A program made the translations under genes and the position numbers. Below are positions 24,600-38,020 of a DNA stretch of 64,000 nt, piece after piece (position 1 is the first letter of the stretch; every line of letters starts with the position of its first letter). The notes under the pieces are model-generated. The model had not been told where the DNA came from, ran no database searches, and was given only the letters and a program-made list of their open reading frames with translations. This DNA comes from Megaleporinus macrocephalus (lineage: Eukaryota; Chordata; Actinopteri; Characiformes; Anostomidae), in the NCBI GenBank assembly GCA_021613375.1, contig CM038709.1:32564415-32628414 (forward strand), read 5' to 3'.

Positions 24600-25728
24600 A
24601 CATCTACATAGTGGCACTGTAGTGCAGCAGCAGCCAGGTGACACACAGGCAGGCTAGCTAGCAACGGCAGCTAACAGTTTGTTTGTTGGTCCGCAAAGGT
24701 CCAAGTGAGCAAACAGCACACGACAAATCATCTTCACAACGCTTCATACAAACACATGACCAAAAAAACAAGCTCTTAAAGGCGTGAACCACTCTTCGAG
24801 CACACCGGCGGCAGCAGCAGGATCAGCTAATGTGAGAGACAGACAGGCGGAGAGCTAGCGAGGGCACAAAAGACAACAACAGCCTGCTAGTCAGAGAGCA
24901 ACACTCGGTAAACTGCTGAGGCTGCTCCTACACAGCGAGTCCAGCTCAGCGACTCGGAATCAAAACATGCCAATTGCACTTCCACTGTCATATACAAAGT
25001 ACATGCCTAATACGTGGCTAAAATAACACCCCTCTCCCTCTTTCTCGCTCGCGTGGGCACGCATGCGCGTACAGGAGGAAGATCACGTCACGTCCACTTT
25101 CAACTTGTTCTATAGTTTAAGAATGAATGTGCTGCTGTTGTTGGTGCAGTTCCAACAGGTGTTTAACAGGAGGGATTCATTCAGCCTTATCAGTGAAAGC
25201 GCATCGCAAAGCAACACTATTGTCGCCGACAGCATTCTTCTTCTTCTTCTCAAACACATGTTTTGTCCTCCAAAAACATGTGCAATAGCGCACGTCCATC
25301 TAACTTAATGTAAAGCTACATAGCACAAATAAAATCTCTGAGTATAATTTAAGTGATTATTTGCGGTGCACATATTAAAATAAATGCCCAAATCTCCAAC
25401 AGTTCATTTTGTCCTAAATTTACATTTAATATTTAAGTTTATTTCAAGAAAATATATTAGTAGTTAACTAACAAATTAGATTTTTAGAATATGCTTAATA
25501 TTTTGGGTAAATTCCAAATATCTGAGATAGGAGTAATTAAACTGATCAGTTTAAATAACTGCAATTATTATTTATTTTCACTTAATATTTCATTTTCTTC
25601 TACAACAACTTAAGAAATTGAGAAAGTTAAGTTAAACGTCATGACGTGAATGCCATTAACAAAAAGCGCGCGAAGGGAGAGGCTCCTGTGTTGAGAAGGA
25701 GAGCCACCTTGACTACCTGTAAATCTTG
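24600..25728. promoter_or_regulatory. Probable bidirectional promoter region between TMTC4 and PLD1
   Basis: This interval separates the start of TMTC4 (minus) from a candidate noncoding first exon of the plus-strand gene. It contains an NRF1-like core (acgcatgcgcg, about 25060-25069), a CRE-like tcacgtcacg (about 25083-25092) and a 12 bp palindrome of TGACG half-sites at 25636-25647. CpG density is higher than in the flanks. The TMTC4 noncoding first exon could not be placed. Confidence 0.45.
25648..25728 (+). other. Candidate noncoding first exon of PLD1
   Basis: A GC-rich stretch ending in CTTG followed by a consensus donor gtaagt at 25729. The splice partner would be the acceptor just before the ATG-bearing exon near 37842 (ctgatag). 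This rests only on position and the donor; the transcription start is unknown. Confidence 0.35.
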
Positions 25729-27540
25729 GTAAGTAGGAAGCTAACAAAGTTATTATTGGTTTTAATTTAATAGTGACTCTATCTTCGTGCATACATATCT
25801 TTGATGGTTAGTGATTTTCTGAATGCTGTCGCAACCGGCCTTTTCAGTAACGTTAGCTAGCATTAGCTTAGCTAGCTAATTTCTACAATTGGCAGGTCCT
25901 GTTGGTAGAAACATGGTGACTGGATATTTATGGATTATTTTCTTTGTCTGGAGAAAAGAACAGAGCTATGGAGAAGCGTGGGGATCAAATTTAAAAAAGA
26001 AGAGAGGAAGACTAGAGTAAATGCCGTTGCGCTTCTGAACTTAGTGCGATGAAGTAAACGAGCTAAAATTACTGGATGCCAGCAGTAAACGTCGCGTCCA
26101 GTCCTACTTCGACTGGAGCTTCAGCTTGTAGAATAGCTAGCTCGTTTAACTGGGTGTAAATTCGCACAAAGTAATTTATGCTGTCATTCAGACAAATATA
26201 AATCATAGAAGAAGAGGACCTGAACGTGCAAAACTTGCACAAATGTTATGCAGCTCGTAAAATGTGTAATATTTGTACGCGGGAGAGGTAGCGCTAGCTA
26301 GAGTGACGTCGCGCGGACGCTCAACCCATCACCGGTATTTTCACCCGGTGAACAGCGCGGTGTCCTCTGCCACCATGAGACCACAGCCCATGCCGAGTGC
26401 TGGGCCTAGAAACGAACATTGGACATTCCGAATCTGAACCGAGATCAATTGGATTAACACACCACGAGGAACCGACTCGTTCAGCTCAGCAGTTTACCGT
26501 TTCTGTTAAACTCGGGAACCGATTTCCACCGTTCACTTAAGAGTCGGCTCAAAGAGCTTGCTCACGACCGACACATCACAAGCTAGCAGCCAGCGTGTCT
26601 CATGCCACAGACAGATTCTAGTGATCACCACGTATGAAGCGTGGTTTTGACTAAATCTCCAGCACTAATATCAGCTACACATGTAACTTAGTATGCTAGG
26701 TACGAGAGAAAGAGAGAGAGAGACACGGGGTCACTGAGCTGTGTAAGAACGGCACCTATCAGGACTATTATCACAGACCAAAATAAAGTTGTGCAGCTGA
26801 TCTAAAACTTGCATGTGTCATAGCTTTATTATATTCTTTTTCTGATCTCTCTCAGGTCAGTGCAGAGTTTCAGAGGGTCACCACCTTCACACCGGAATTC
26901 TCCTTTAAATTCTGTAGTCACTTTTCAGCTTTACCTTTGAGAGAAGTTGCGCTGTCCAGGTTTTCTACAGTCATTGGTTTCAGTCATATGCCGTTCAGTG
27001 TAGCCATTTCTTCTCATAGCATTTTACATATGAAGTTTCGAGACAAGTAGCTAAGTTAGGCTATATAAAGTTCTACAGTAATGTTTTTATTATTGTGTAA
27101 GTTGAGATTTTCATTAATCCCGAACAGGCTCTGTTCACTTTTTGCTGTTGTATGGCGATTTAAATTGATTATATGACGTTGCTGTTAGTGTATTTCATCT
27201 ATATTTCTTCTACTCACCTGATGATACTTTTCTACATATTCCATTTCCAAAGAAAACCAGATTAAATTTAATGCCATGTGTTACAATGATGGAATGTTTA
27301 AAATATTAATGTGTGTACAGTTGCTTTATTTACACTTGATTTCTTTAGATAAATAAATGTGAAGTCATCCTTGAGGAAAAGGTAAATTCAGTTAAAAAAA
27401 ATTAAGTACATTTTTATAAATGGTAAGTCCAGTATGAGTAGCATTAAATAAACAATTAGTTCATGTAGCATATTTTTTGTAGTCATCTTACCTAGCACTT
27501 CAATTATATTTACAAAATATTTATAAATAGTTTTGACTTT

Positions 27541-27599
27541 ACATTTACATTTTTACATTTACGGCATTTAGCAGACGCTCTTATCCAGAGCGACTTTTA
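27541..27599. mobile_element. SINE/LINE tail fragment
   Basis: Repeated acatttac units, then ggcatttagcagacgctctt and atccagagcgact: the reverse of the common teleost 3' tail with its short terminal repeat. Confidence 0.55.
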
Positions 27600-27819
27600 T
27601 TTATATCTACTCAATATTATATGCTGTGGAGCTAAATGTGATTGCTTGTATCTACTTAATTTTTTTACTTTTACTCAAGTCAGATTGTGTGTATATACAT
27701 AAATGATTTCACAGCTTTATTTAGCTTTAAATTTACTATTTTTACTATTTTAGTATTTTTAAATGTAAAAATGTTTCACCAAAAAATTGAGTAGATCACT
27801 GTTTTATTTTTTAGAGTGT

Positions 27820-28170
27820 AATCCACAGCATACAAACCTGCACCCCTCTAGGAATCTAACCCACAGCCATACTGACCAACACTCCTCAATGTGTGTAATC
27901 CATAGCCATACTGACCCTTACTCCTCTGTGTCTAGTCTACAACCATACTGACCCACAGTCCTCTGTGTCTAATCCACAATTATACTGACCCACACTCCTC
28001 TATGAGTCGAATCCAGTCATACAGACCTTCACTACTTTTATGCGTTTAATCCAGTTATATTGACCCTCACTCCTTTAAGTGTCTAACCCACTGACCCACA
28101 CCACTCTATATGTCTCATCCACAGTCCTACTGACTCGTAGTCATCTATGTGTCTAACTCACAACTGTATT
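27820..28170. repeat. Degenerate minisatellite, about 40 bp unit
   Basis: About eight or nine diverged copies of a unit built from taatccacagccatactgac, then ccacactcctctatgtgtc. Spacing and substitutions vary, so the array is old. Confidence 0.8.
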
Positions 28171-30034
28171 GAGCGTTGTGTCTTTTTTTATATCTCGTTC
28201 CTCCAGCAGCCCTGCTCACACATGTCAGCTTTGCCAGTGGAACCTAAAGAGACATGGCAATGTAAATACCTATACAATGAATGGTGACTGTAAAAGCGAA
28301 AGCCAAAGACATTGTTTTGGGATTTAGAGATCCCAGCCAGATGCATTGTTTAGGTTGCCACAAAGAGGAAATGGAGAATGTATGGTCACACTAATTAAAC
28401 ACAACACATAATGGTCAAAAGCCATCAGTACTGAGTGAAACAATATTAACTCTGCTTTATGTAAAAGGTTGTTTTTGAATTTACCCACAAATCCTCACTT
28501 AATATTTCATCCCCCTCTCAGTTAAAGAAATTAGATAAATAAGTAATTTAATTTATTTAGTTTAATGAGTTATTTTAAGACTACCACTGAGTGTAAATGT
28601 TAACTGCTCTTTGTGGTATGTAATTCCTGAGAATGTATTTTATCTATATCTATTTATCTATATCTATAACTCCTTCACTTATAGTAACTTTTTGTTTAGA
28701 AAAATTGTATTAAAAGGGATAATAACATAAAAACTATTCTATCACGTTATGCATTTAATAATTGTAATGCCATCATCTTCATTACATTTTTCAACATATT
28801 TTAATTCAAATTTTGTGTTGTCACTGCACTCTTAGTTAAAGGTGAGAGGAAAAACTAGGGTGGGCTTGGATGTGGACTTCAGGTACATATCTGCGCTTTT
28901 TGTTTATTGTTCTATAATATAATCACCATGGTTACAACATTTGAACATTTAAACACTCCAGGAATTTGATTTTTGCACTATGTCGGTGGTAGGTATTGGT
29001 TATTTCTGCCGGGACTGCGGTATCAGATAAACATCTGATCTAATTATGAACGGACAGTTTAATCAACTAATCAGGTTGTGATGTTTGATGGGTGGAGAGC
29101 AACGTCACTCTAAACACCTGAGTTACTGCCAGCACACAGGAAAATTACATGCTAAATATATACGTGTCTGTTAGAAACCTTAAATAAAACATTACGTGTC
29201 GTTTAGAAGACTTAATATCCGAGTTTAATGTGGAAGGACCAGCTGTTGTGCATCACTGTTAGCTTCTACTATGCTACTAGACTCCCAGCCGGATCTTAGC
29301 GGAAGTTAGCATTATTGCAGCGTTTATCTCGTTTTGACCCAGTTTTGATATTTAATAGCACTAAAACCTTAGCCGTAGTTCGCTTCTGGGTTTCAGGCCT
29401 CCTAGAAGCTGAAAAATTGTGTTTGCGTTAATTACACTAATATTCGCGTTTTGCCCATATTTGGGTCTGAACTAGATTTTTTAAATAATGAACAGGGTTT
29501 TCAAAAAACACCTCTATTGCTCCATGCGGTGAATAAACATGCCTAGAACCCGGTTTTGTTCTGTGAAGATTTTTCTCCTGAATATGACTGGATCACCTAA
29601 ATTTAAAGACTGGGAGTCATAATACTAATATTGCTGAATATAAACTAATGCTACTGTGAGCTGGGTGAAAGTAGTCGGTTTTGTGGCGAGTGCTATGTGA
29701 TGTAAATGTCTTATCACAGTTAACGTGTAGATATGTAGGTAGTTTATTTTTAATAGCCTAAATTTCCGTATTAAAAATACTGCCAGCGTTACTAGGCTTA
29801 ACTTCTTGCTCCCATCTTCCTGTTCCACCTTAAATGGCCCAGCTATCACAAAAGCTAACTTATTACAAACCTTAGCAAACAGTACAAAATATTACTGACT
29901 TGTCCGTTCTGTAAAACAATAAAAAGAAGTTACCATTAACAGAAACTTTTTAACTGTTTATGAAGCTGAGGTCATCTTTTTCCTGTTCCACCTTAAATAG
30001 CACAGTCGTTATTGTGAGATTCTCACTGTTTTAT

Positions 30035-30192
30035 CAGCTCCACTTACCATATAGGAATACTGTGTGGTTGTACAGTTACAGACTGCAGTTCATCTGTTTA
30101 TCTGTACACTTTGTCACCCTGTTCTTCAATGGTCAGGACCCTCACTGGACCACCATAGACAGGTATTATTTGGGTGGCGGATCATTCTCAGC
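30035..30192. mobile_element. MITE, family B, one half
   Basis: It begins cagctccacttaccatata and ends with ttatttgggtggcggatcat followed by tctcagc. The same sequence, inverted, forms the right half of the element at 40683-41116. It is a single arm rather than a full element. Confidence 0.7.
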
Positions 30193-31649
30193 ATACACAC
30201 ATACACACAGATAAAGTTATTCGTAAATATGTTATATTATTGTATATTATTTTATGCTTTACTGCTTTGACTGTTCTATTATAAACACTGATTACAGTGC
30301 AGTCATAACCCTTCTTTCATTCTTTTCCCCTCTGCACAAGCCTACTCACATCACAGACCATGACATATTTAGTTCTGCAGAACCCACACTGATATGTCGT
30401 AACCGTGCTGTTCACTGTGCCAGTGTTTGCCCTTCTGAACCGCTGACACATCAGTAACGTTGCAGCAGCAGCAGGACCCCCCACACAGAGACACAAATAC
30501 CAGTCGGGCCAGTCCTCTGCCAGTCCCTGCTGACTGCATTCAGCTCCGGAGCTTGGAATCTAATCAGGCTGACATCACGGAGATTAGCTGCAGCCCTCTG
30601 ATTCCTGGTACAAACATTTCAAACACAAACACTGGCATCAATAGGGGCTTTGAGCAGCCTGTGAATCTGTCCCCTTGTTTCCCCTCAGCTTCAATGATAC
30701 ATTGTAGGAGCTGTGAATAGAACTGGGTCCTCATCATGAAGATGTTGAGCTAGAGTCACCACAACCCGATGTAGGCCCAATGATACCTCAGCAGCTAATA
30801 CAGCACCTGTGAATTAGCTTTAAGAAGGCAAGTAGAAGCAGAAGTGGAGCGACCTGTCACTGTTCTACTAGAATCTCATGCAAGGTAGGAGCGTTCCCTT
30901 TTTCTCCTCATCTCGGCTTCCTGCTGTTCCAGGCTTATCTCTTAGCTGATGTTATGATTTGCTGTAATGAGTGAATGTGTAGTGATATAGTAGCATCTGA
31001 TTTAGGCTGATTATATGGACTTGTGGAATAATATGCTCTCTTGCATGCTTAATGAAGTGTTCTCGTACCGCTGCATAACAGAGACGCACATTCTAATTAT
31101 TTGGCAATATAATATCCTGATTTAAATTGTGGTTATCACACACGTGATCACTGTGATATACATAATATTTGGGACTAAATTAATACATTAATTTAGAGTC
31201 ACCCACAGTTACTAAAATACAGAGCTTAATAATATAGTTGCTTCTCAGAATCATTCATGTATAGTTCTACTTCTCTGTTTGAATTGTGTGAGTGCAGTAA
31301 GTTTAGCAATATTATTACAGAAATATAAACATGTTGAGAACGAGAGACAAAGATGCCCAGCAAGCTTTAAAGTGATGTGTAGATGTACTCATCAAGATTG
31401 ATTTAGAAGGTTTCTGGCTAGGCATATACACTCAGTGTGCCTCTTTTCAGCAGTTTCTCAACATTTTCACACAATCATTGAGATTTAAACAAAATAACTC
31501 AGGCTGGGTAAGTGTGAAATTGTTTATTGTAGAGAAACTTTCCACTCTGATTTCTTTACAATTCATTTAGGAACCAGGGATCATGTCTACAACACAAATG
31601 TAGCATCTTATTTGCAAAGCAAAAACGACCACGTCTTATGAGTTTTATA

Positions 31650-32160
31650 TCTAATGTTGATTAAAGTGAACCATGATGATGGAGAACTTCTACAAAGCTG
31701 GGAGGCTGTGCAAAATGTAAATAAATAACAGAACGCATTGACAAGCGTAATTTAAACACTATATTAAATTGGATGGCAACATGTTGCTCCAAAATCTGTA
31801 TATATTGTTTGCCATTAATGGTGTCTACACAGATGTGCGGGCCATCCGTAGCATGTGCACTAATGCTCATCATGGATGCTGGCTTTTGGACTGTGTGCTA
31901 ATAATGAACAGGATGGTCTTTCAACTCTTTAGCCTGGCATCAATGATTTCCAAAAACAGCTGTGATTCATTGGTCCACAGGACACTTTTCCCACTTCACC
32001 TACATTGAGAAATGTACTTCTTAAATTGTTGTAATCAACCACACAGTTTTTCCTCAGGGTGCCAAACCCCTCCTTAACTCTACTTCTGAAAGTCTGTGGA
32101 ATTCATTCCACCATGTGTTGTTTGTAGCATTACACAACAGTACGTTTTGTAGCTCCTGTC
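31650..32160. mobile_element. Decayed DNA-transposon-like interspersed repeat
   Basis: Segments such as gctccaaaatctgtatata, gatggtctttcaactcttta and tggtccacaggacacttttc look like a DNA-transposon repeat family common in teleosts, coding on the minus strand. No intact frame. The superfamily is assigned from memory of the pattern only. Confidence 0.4.
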
Positions 32161-32887
32161 AGGTTGACCAATAATTTCCAGCATAATAATATTTCACATT
32201 TAATAAGTTGTCTGTATTGCTTTCAATTAAATGTAGGGTTTAAATGATCTACACATCAATACATTTTGTTTTATTTTGTTTTGGGTTTTTTTGCTTTTAT
32301 CAAGTGATCAAACCACTTCTTGAGATAGGAATGATATTATAACCATTATATTAGATAGCTTTTTGGTAGCAGATGCATTTAAAAATTGTCAGGTTTTTTG
32401 TCAGGTTTTCAAGAAACTTACAAAGGCATTGCTACAGATATCACTAGATACCTCTTAGTTTGTGTTGAAGAGCTCATGTTAGTATTATTACTCCATGTAA
32501 AAGCAATATGAGTGTACAACATTTCTGGTGAAAGCATTGGCTCGTTGGTGACTCACAAATATTTACACAGAGACAAATTATTGTCTGGGTAGCCATGTCT
32601 ATGAAATAAAACAGTCTAAATTGCATTCTGGACTGCTTTATTTGAGGAGTCAGATTCTGTATAATGATTTGCCCATGTGTGAAAGTTCCCTATCAGCAAC
32701 ACAGTTTTGGGGTGGGTTGTCTAAAAGCATCGTTGAATAACAATGAAGAAAGAGAGAGTGTTCAATACAAAGGTCTCTCCACCATTTAGCTATGGTAGCT
32801 GTTCAACAATGCAATGGAAAACACACCTAGCTAATAAAGCTATGTCTGAGCTATAAAACAGTATACATTGAGTGGAGCTTTGGTTAT

Positions 32888-32921
32888 TTATTTATTTGTT
32901 TGTTTGTTTGTTTGTTTGTTT
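32888..32921. repeat. (TTTA)n/(TTTG)n tetranucleotide repeat
   Basis: A short TTTA run passing into a TTTG run. Confidence 0.85.
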
Positions 32922-35900
32922 CCCCTCTACAGCAGATTTGATCTTGAGGGGAAAAATCATTTCAGCATGTTATCACTTCCCATTAGCACACTGCTTTAAC
33001 AGGAAGGGTTGATTAAGGAAAAAATAGAAGAAAGACATGACCATTGGCAGAGGTGTCCTCCCTCTACCACAGACTAAAATATTCCTGTATGCAAATTGTA
33101 TGTGAACTAAACAAGACACGCACAACTATGCTTGGTAACACAAGAGCGGTACATTCTGATCAGGCACACTGTAATTGGTTCATCCAACAAATATTAAATG
33201 CATAGAGATTAAAATGTATTCATGTACAATAATATACATATTTTTTGCAGCAATGGAGGAAATTTTATGTCTAGTCTGTTCAGCATGTACGCCCAATTAA
33301 GCACTGAACACTGTGTATATATAACACACATGTAGATATAACGCTGCTTTTATTATCAACAGACAGTAATTAAATAGCTAAATATCTTTCTGCCCTTGTT
33401 TGAAAAGCCATTAAAGTGTAAACGTACAAATTAATGAACTGCTTGTGATATGTTTTCTGCCTGGGCACATTAACGGTACGGTGTCTGAGTTAAGCACTGG
33501 CACATAGGCAATGAAATTTTGCACATGCACAAACATACATATAAAACATAATTGATTGTATAATACTTTCTCACTCATAACTAAATAAGATAAAGATACA
33601 TTTGTTTTCTGTTGAAATCTTTTCAGTCACTGTATTGACATTATAGAGAAGGCTGACAATTATTATGTGGGTTAATTTGCTCCAGTGGCTTCATAAAATT
33701 CAATGGTGTAAGAGTGATTTGGAAACCGTGGGGGCATGTTCATGCTAGGTGGCTCTGGGCTTACCTCAAAAATTAAAAATGAGCAGTGTGCTTGAAATAG
33801 TTGCTGTGCTTCAGTAAAAGCACTAAAAACAGAAACTTTTTTGTCATGTGGAAAATTAAGCAGACTAAAATGTACATTACATTTCAACTTTAGTTTGTCA
33901 AGCTAAATACTAGTTACCAGTAGCAAACAGTTGCTCTGCTGACAGCCCTAAGCCCAGGTCTGTTTCACTCAGACTACCTCACTGTGCCTATTTCCTGCAA
34001 CATGTGCACTGCTAGACAGTACTTGCACCCCTCTTTTTAATGTCATGTTTAAGTTCTACAGATGTCATAATGTATAAACATTCAAGTTGCTCTTTTTACT
34101 TTGCTAAAAATGCTAATATGCTATTGTTTGTATTTTATTTCCTCCCTGATTCTTTTTATGTCCCTGATGAGTTACGACCATGAACTGCTTTGATACTCTA
34201 AAGAGTCTTTAAGGCTACGTTTTGCTTCATCTAATGAGCATAAACGCAACAAGCAAGCTCATTTCCTCGTTGCTTGGGGATGTTCAGCTCAGCACATCTT
34301 AATTGCTTGTGTAATTTTTATCTACTTAGTGTTGCAACAGTGGTCTACAGGGGTGCCAAATTTAATGCCAACAAAGGCCGTGTTCAGCAAGCATTATACA
34401 TTATGTTTTATGAAATTCACCTCCTTCAATGTGTTGTTAATAAATTAGTGCCAGTCATTTTAGGCATTCAGTAGCAGTTTTAGCCTTAATGCTGATGTGC
34501 TGTTACACTAAATTCTAGAGAAAACAGTGTAAAATAATAGAAATGTCTGAATAATATATACTAAAAATCCAAAACCAGATGCTAGACTTATCTGAGCTGT
34601 CTGGGTGTGGCCTGATATTTTAATATTTTGTTAAAGATCTGTGGGGAGTCAGCTTACCCAAGCTAACATTGCTCTGACATCCAAAGTAGGTCTGTGTTCA
34701 AAATGTTGACACGCTTTATAGTGGATATGCTTGTGGCAATGCACAAATCAATGAAGCGACTGCTGTAGCAGTATTTGTTATATGTCTTGTTTTACGAGAA
34801 TAAAGCAGATACCACCACTTGGTAAACGTGTTTAAAGCTTCTTTGTGTTGTGTCGATATTAATCGCTAAACAGACGTTGTTATTATGTTGTATGTGAAAG
34901 TGTGTTAGTAAACATTTTGTTTGTTCACTGGCCACAGGCTCTCTCATCTTCACAGCATAAAAGTACTTTGACCAGCACTTTTTAAACTTATCCTAATTTT
35001 TTTCATACAATAATACAATATACAGTAAATGTCATTATCGTTCTCCCCAACCGTTCATTGTTGTGTTTTAAGAACATTTCTTTAGAACCTAAATGTCTTG
35101 AATGTCTCTGAAATGTACATGTGGTGTATTTAGTCATTTGATATACCATATAGTAATGCATGTAGTATCAATAAGTTGCTGACAATGCCTAGCACTAATT
35201 CAAAGTCTTAAACCCCAATCAAATTAACCCTAAAATAAGCTTTGGCAGTAGTAGACTGCACTTTGAACAGTTGGGTTTGATACATGCTGTGGCATTATTT
35301 CAGTGTAAGGAAAGCTAGCATGCTTGTAGTTTGTATGTTTATATTTGTGATATTAAGTTCTTAATGTGCTGCCTTCTACAGAATGATGCAAATTCACAGC
35401 TGTTGCTAGGCCACAAAAATGAGAATTCTAGATGTCTGAGTCCTCAGTCTGTAGTATGTGTTATCAGTTGCTCAACACTGCCTTCAGAAGCTAGTTACGC
35501 AGTTACCGCTGTCAGTGAAAGCACAGCCGTGCCCTCTCCACCAGTGCTGATTCCATTATTAAGCTTTTTTACAAGTGACATTAATTTTGGTCCTACAAAA
35601 GCATAACTGCATAGAACAACATTCCTAGAACAACAGTCTTTTGATCCGTGTTTATGATGATCATGATCACAAAGACTCTTCCTAGATCAGCACTTCAACT
35701 CTTAAGGTGGTGTGAATACAGACCTAGATTATTTGAGACGCATAGGTGTGGTCAGGGGTAAACAGAATGAGGGAAAAGCATTACCCAGATGCTCAGAGCT
35801 CTGATTTTTGCTGTGTCATTTTGGACAAATCCATTCCATTCCAGTCTGGGTGTTTCTAACTGACCCGTCTTGAGACCTAGTTTGATGATGATAACATAAG

Positions 35901-36229
35901 TGGGTTTGACTTTCTCCCTCTCCCTGCAGCATTGGGCCTCCCTGTGGCCATTAGGCAGATTCTGTAGTAGCAATGACCGGTGAAATGGAGCACAAAATCC
36001 TAAAACCTAAGAAAAGCCCCCTGACACACACACTGTACTGTGCAGACATCAGGCACCACCTTTCCTTTATTTAATTTCCAAGCAAAAAGACCATTTTATA
36101 GAAGTTACTCATTTGGTATTAAAATATATTTTGCTGAAAATATATTTTGCAACTGTTACAACTAAATAGTTTACAGTATTGTATGATGTGTACACATTAT
36201 ACATTTTAGGGAGATTTTTGCTAGCTTTT

Positions 36230-36720
36230 TAAACCTACTTGGCTTTTCAAAGAACTTTGCTGGGATGTTTTTCCACTCTTCTAAAGTTCAGTCTTAGAGG
36301 TTTGTTACATTTTTTGCTTTTCGCGATCCAAGTGTTCCAAGCACATTCAGCAATGTTGAGGTCTGGACTTTCGTGTGGTCAGTCTATTGTTCAGAGAGCA
36401 CTTTGTTGTAGCTATGCATCCTTCCAGACCTATAGCATTGAACTGTTTGACAGTGACAGTAGCAGTAACAATGTTTCCTGGAAAACAAATAACCTGCCCT
36501 TCATGGCCATTTTATATCTGAAATTAATGACTTTTCTGATTCCCAAGTGTTGCTGTTTGCCTTTTACAGTTCTGGTTGTTTCTGTCCAGCAGCCAAAAAG
36601 AAAAAATGTCCTCCAAATATTGCGTGATATCACCCCATGTCATATCTGTCGCTCCATTTAATGATTGCCTTTCATTTCATTTGTTATTGGGATGTACTGC
36701 CAAATCATTGTCCAATGTCC
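36230..36720. mobile_element. Possible decayed transposon repeat
   Basis: Contains attcagcaatgttgaggtct followed by a ggtcagtc-type segment, reminiscent of decayed teleost Tc1-like repeats. The plus-strand 140-codon frame across it is not a recognised protein. Low confidence. Confidence 0.35.
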
Positions 36721-37423
36721 ATTAAGTGATCAGAAAACATTACGTCCTTATGTCCTCCAATGACTTGTCTGTCACTTTGCATTTGCGCAATGGCTGGTGT
36801 GGAGAGAGGTGCCCCTCATTAACAGCTCTCTCCCCCCAGTGTAACTGATGCAAATAAGAAAATCAAACAGCCCACAGTTATGAAATCCATACTTCATGCA
36901 TTTTGTATGTGGGGTCAGTGATCAGTGACCGCAAATGAAAGGCATGGTTTTTATTGTTCACTGGGTATTTACTGAGAGAGGGAGAGAGAGAGCTAATTGA
37001 AAGGCAAGATTTTAGCTGAAGACTAAAATGATTTTAATATGCTTTAAATTAATTAATTTAATTAATTTCATCTTTAATTCATTAATTATTTCATTCATTC
37101 ATGTTTCAATGTATTTATTTATTTGTTTTTATCTGTATTTGTTACACATCTTGAGAACAAAAAAACAAACAAACATGTATGTTTGTGTGCACAGTAAACT
37201 CCTCCTTTCTACAATCATCAGCACTGTAATGATACATTACAGAATAAACCAGAATTGGTTACATGCTTTACTTAGTAGCGTAAAATGTGTTAAGTGAATT
37301 CTTTTGTAATACAGATATATCATATATAGTATGTTCATTAATTACAAATAAAGTAATTGTTTTGTAATACATTTTTATTTACAAATTCTAATTTGTTGAC
37401 AGTTGCTGATTTTGATTATAATT

Positions 37424-37553
<130 letters not shown>

Positions 37554-37875
37554 TTCCCATCTTGGCCAATTGACAAAATGATGTGAATTGAAAGAAAAAT
37601 AGTGTCTGTGATTAATGAGGAGCTGATGTATTCATTTACATTAAATAAATGTAGTGTGTATTCATTGTACAGAGCATTGTGAAATTAATAATTTAGACTC
37701 CTAATTTAATTATTTTCCAAAGCTTTTTCCACCAAAATGCTCGATTATAACTGTGAATGTGTTTGTACTCTGCAGCTGTGCAGTGGTGATTTAATGTGAT
37801 TGTGTTCTGTTGACTGGTGTGTTTCTGTGCTGGCTGATAGGATAGATGGTATCTGGAGCGTGAGCAGGCAGTGGA

Positions 37876-38020
37876 ATGGCTCTGAGGGGCCGCCGGAGGC
37901 CCCCCCCGCTTGAGCGCTTGGACAGCTTTTCGGCAAGTCTGGATCACTTTGACCTGCAGGAAGATGCTGAGGAGGAGAATATAGACTGCAGCACAGCTAA
38001 CAGTGATGGCAAGCTGCTGG
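37876..38020 (+). CDS. pld1: PLD1 coding exon 1 (start)
   Basis: Residues 1-48 and one base. It starts [20 protein letters not shown], Arg/Pro-rich then acidic (EDAEEENID). An in-frame TGA lies just upstream of the ATG. Donor CTGG|gtgagc. This N-terminus diverges from mammalian PLD1. Confidence 0.85.

Noticed and set aside
36239..36661. 140-codon plus-strand ORF as a gene
   Set aside because: No start context, no family similarity, and the DNA resembles a decayed interspersed repeat.
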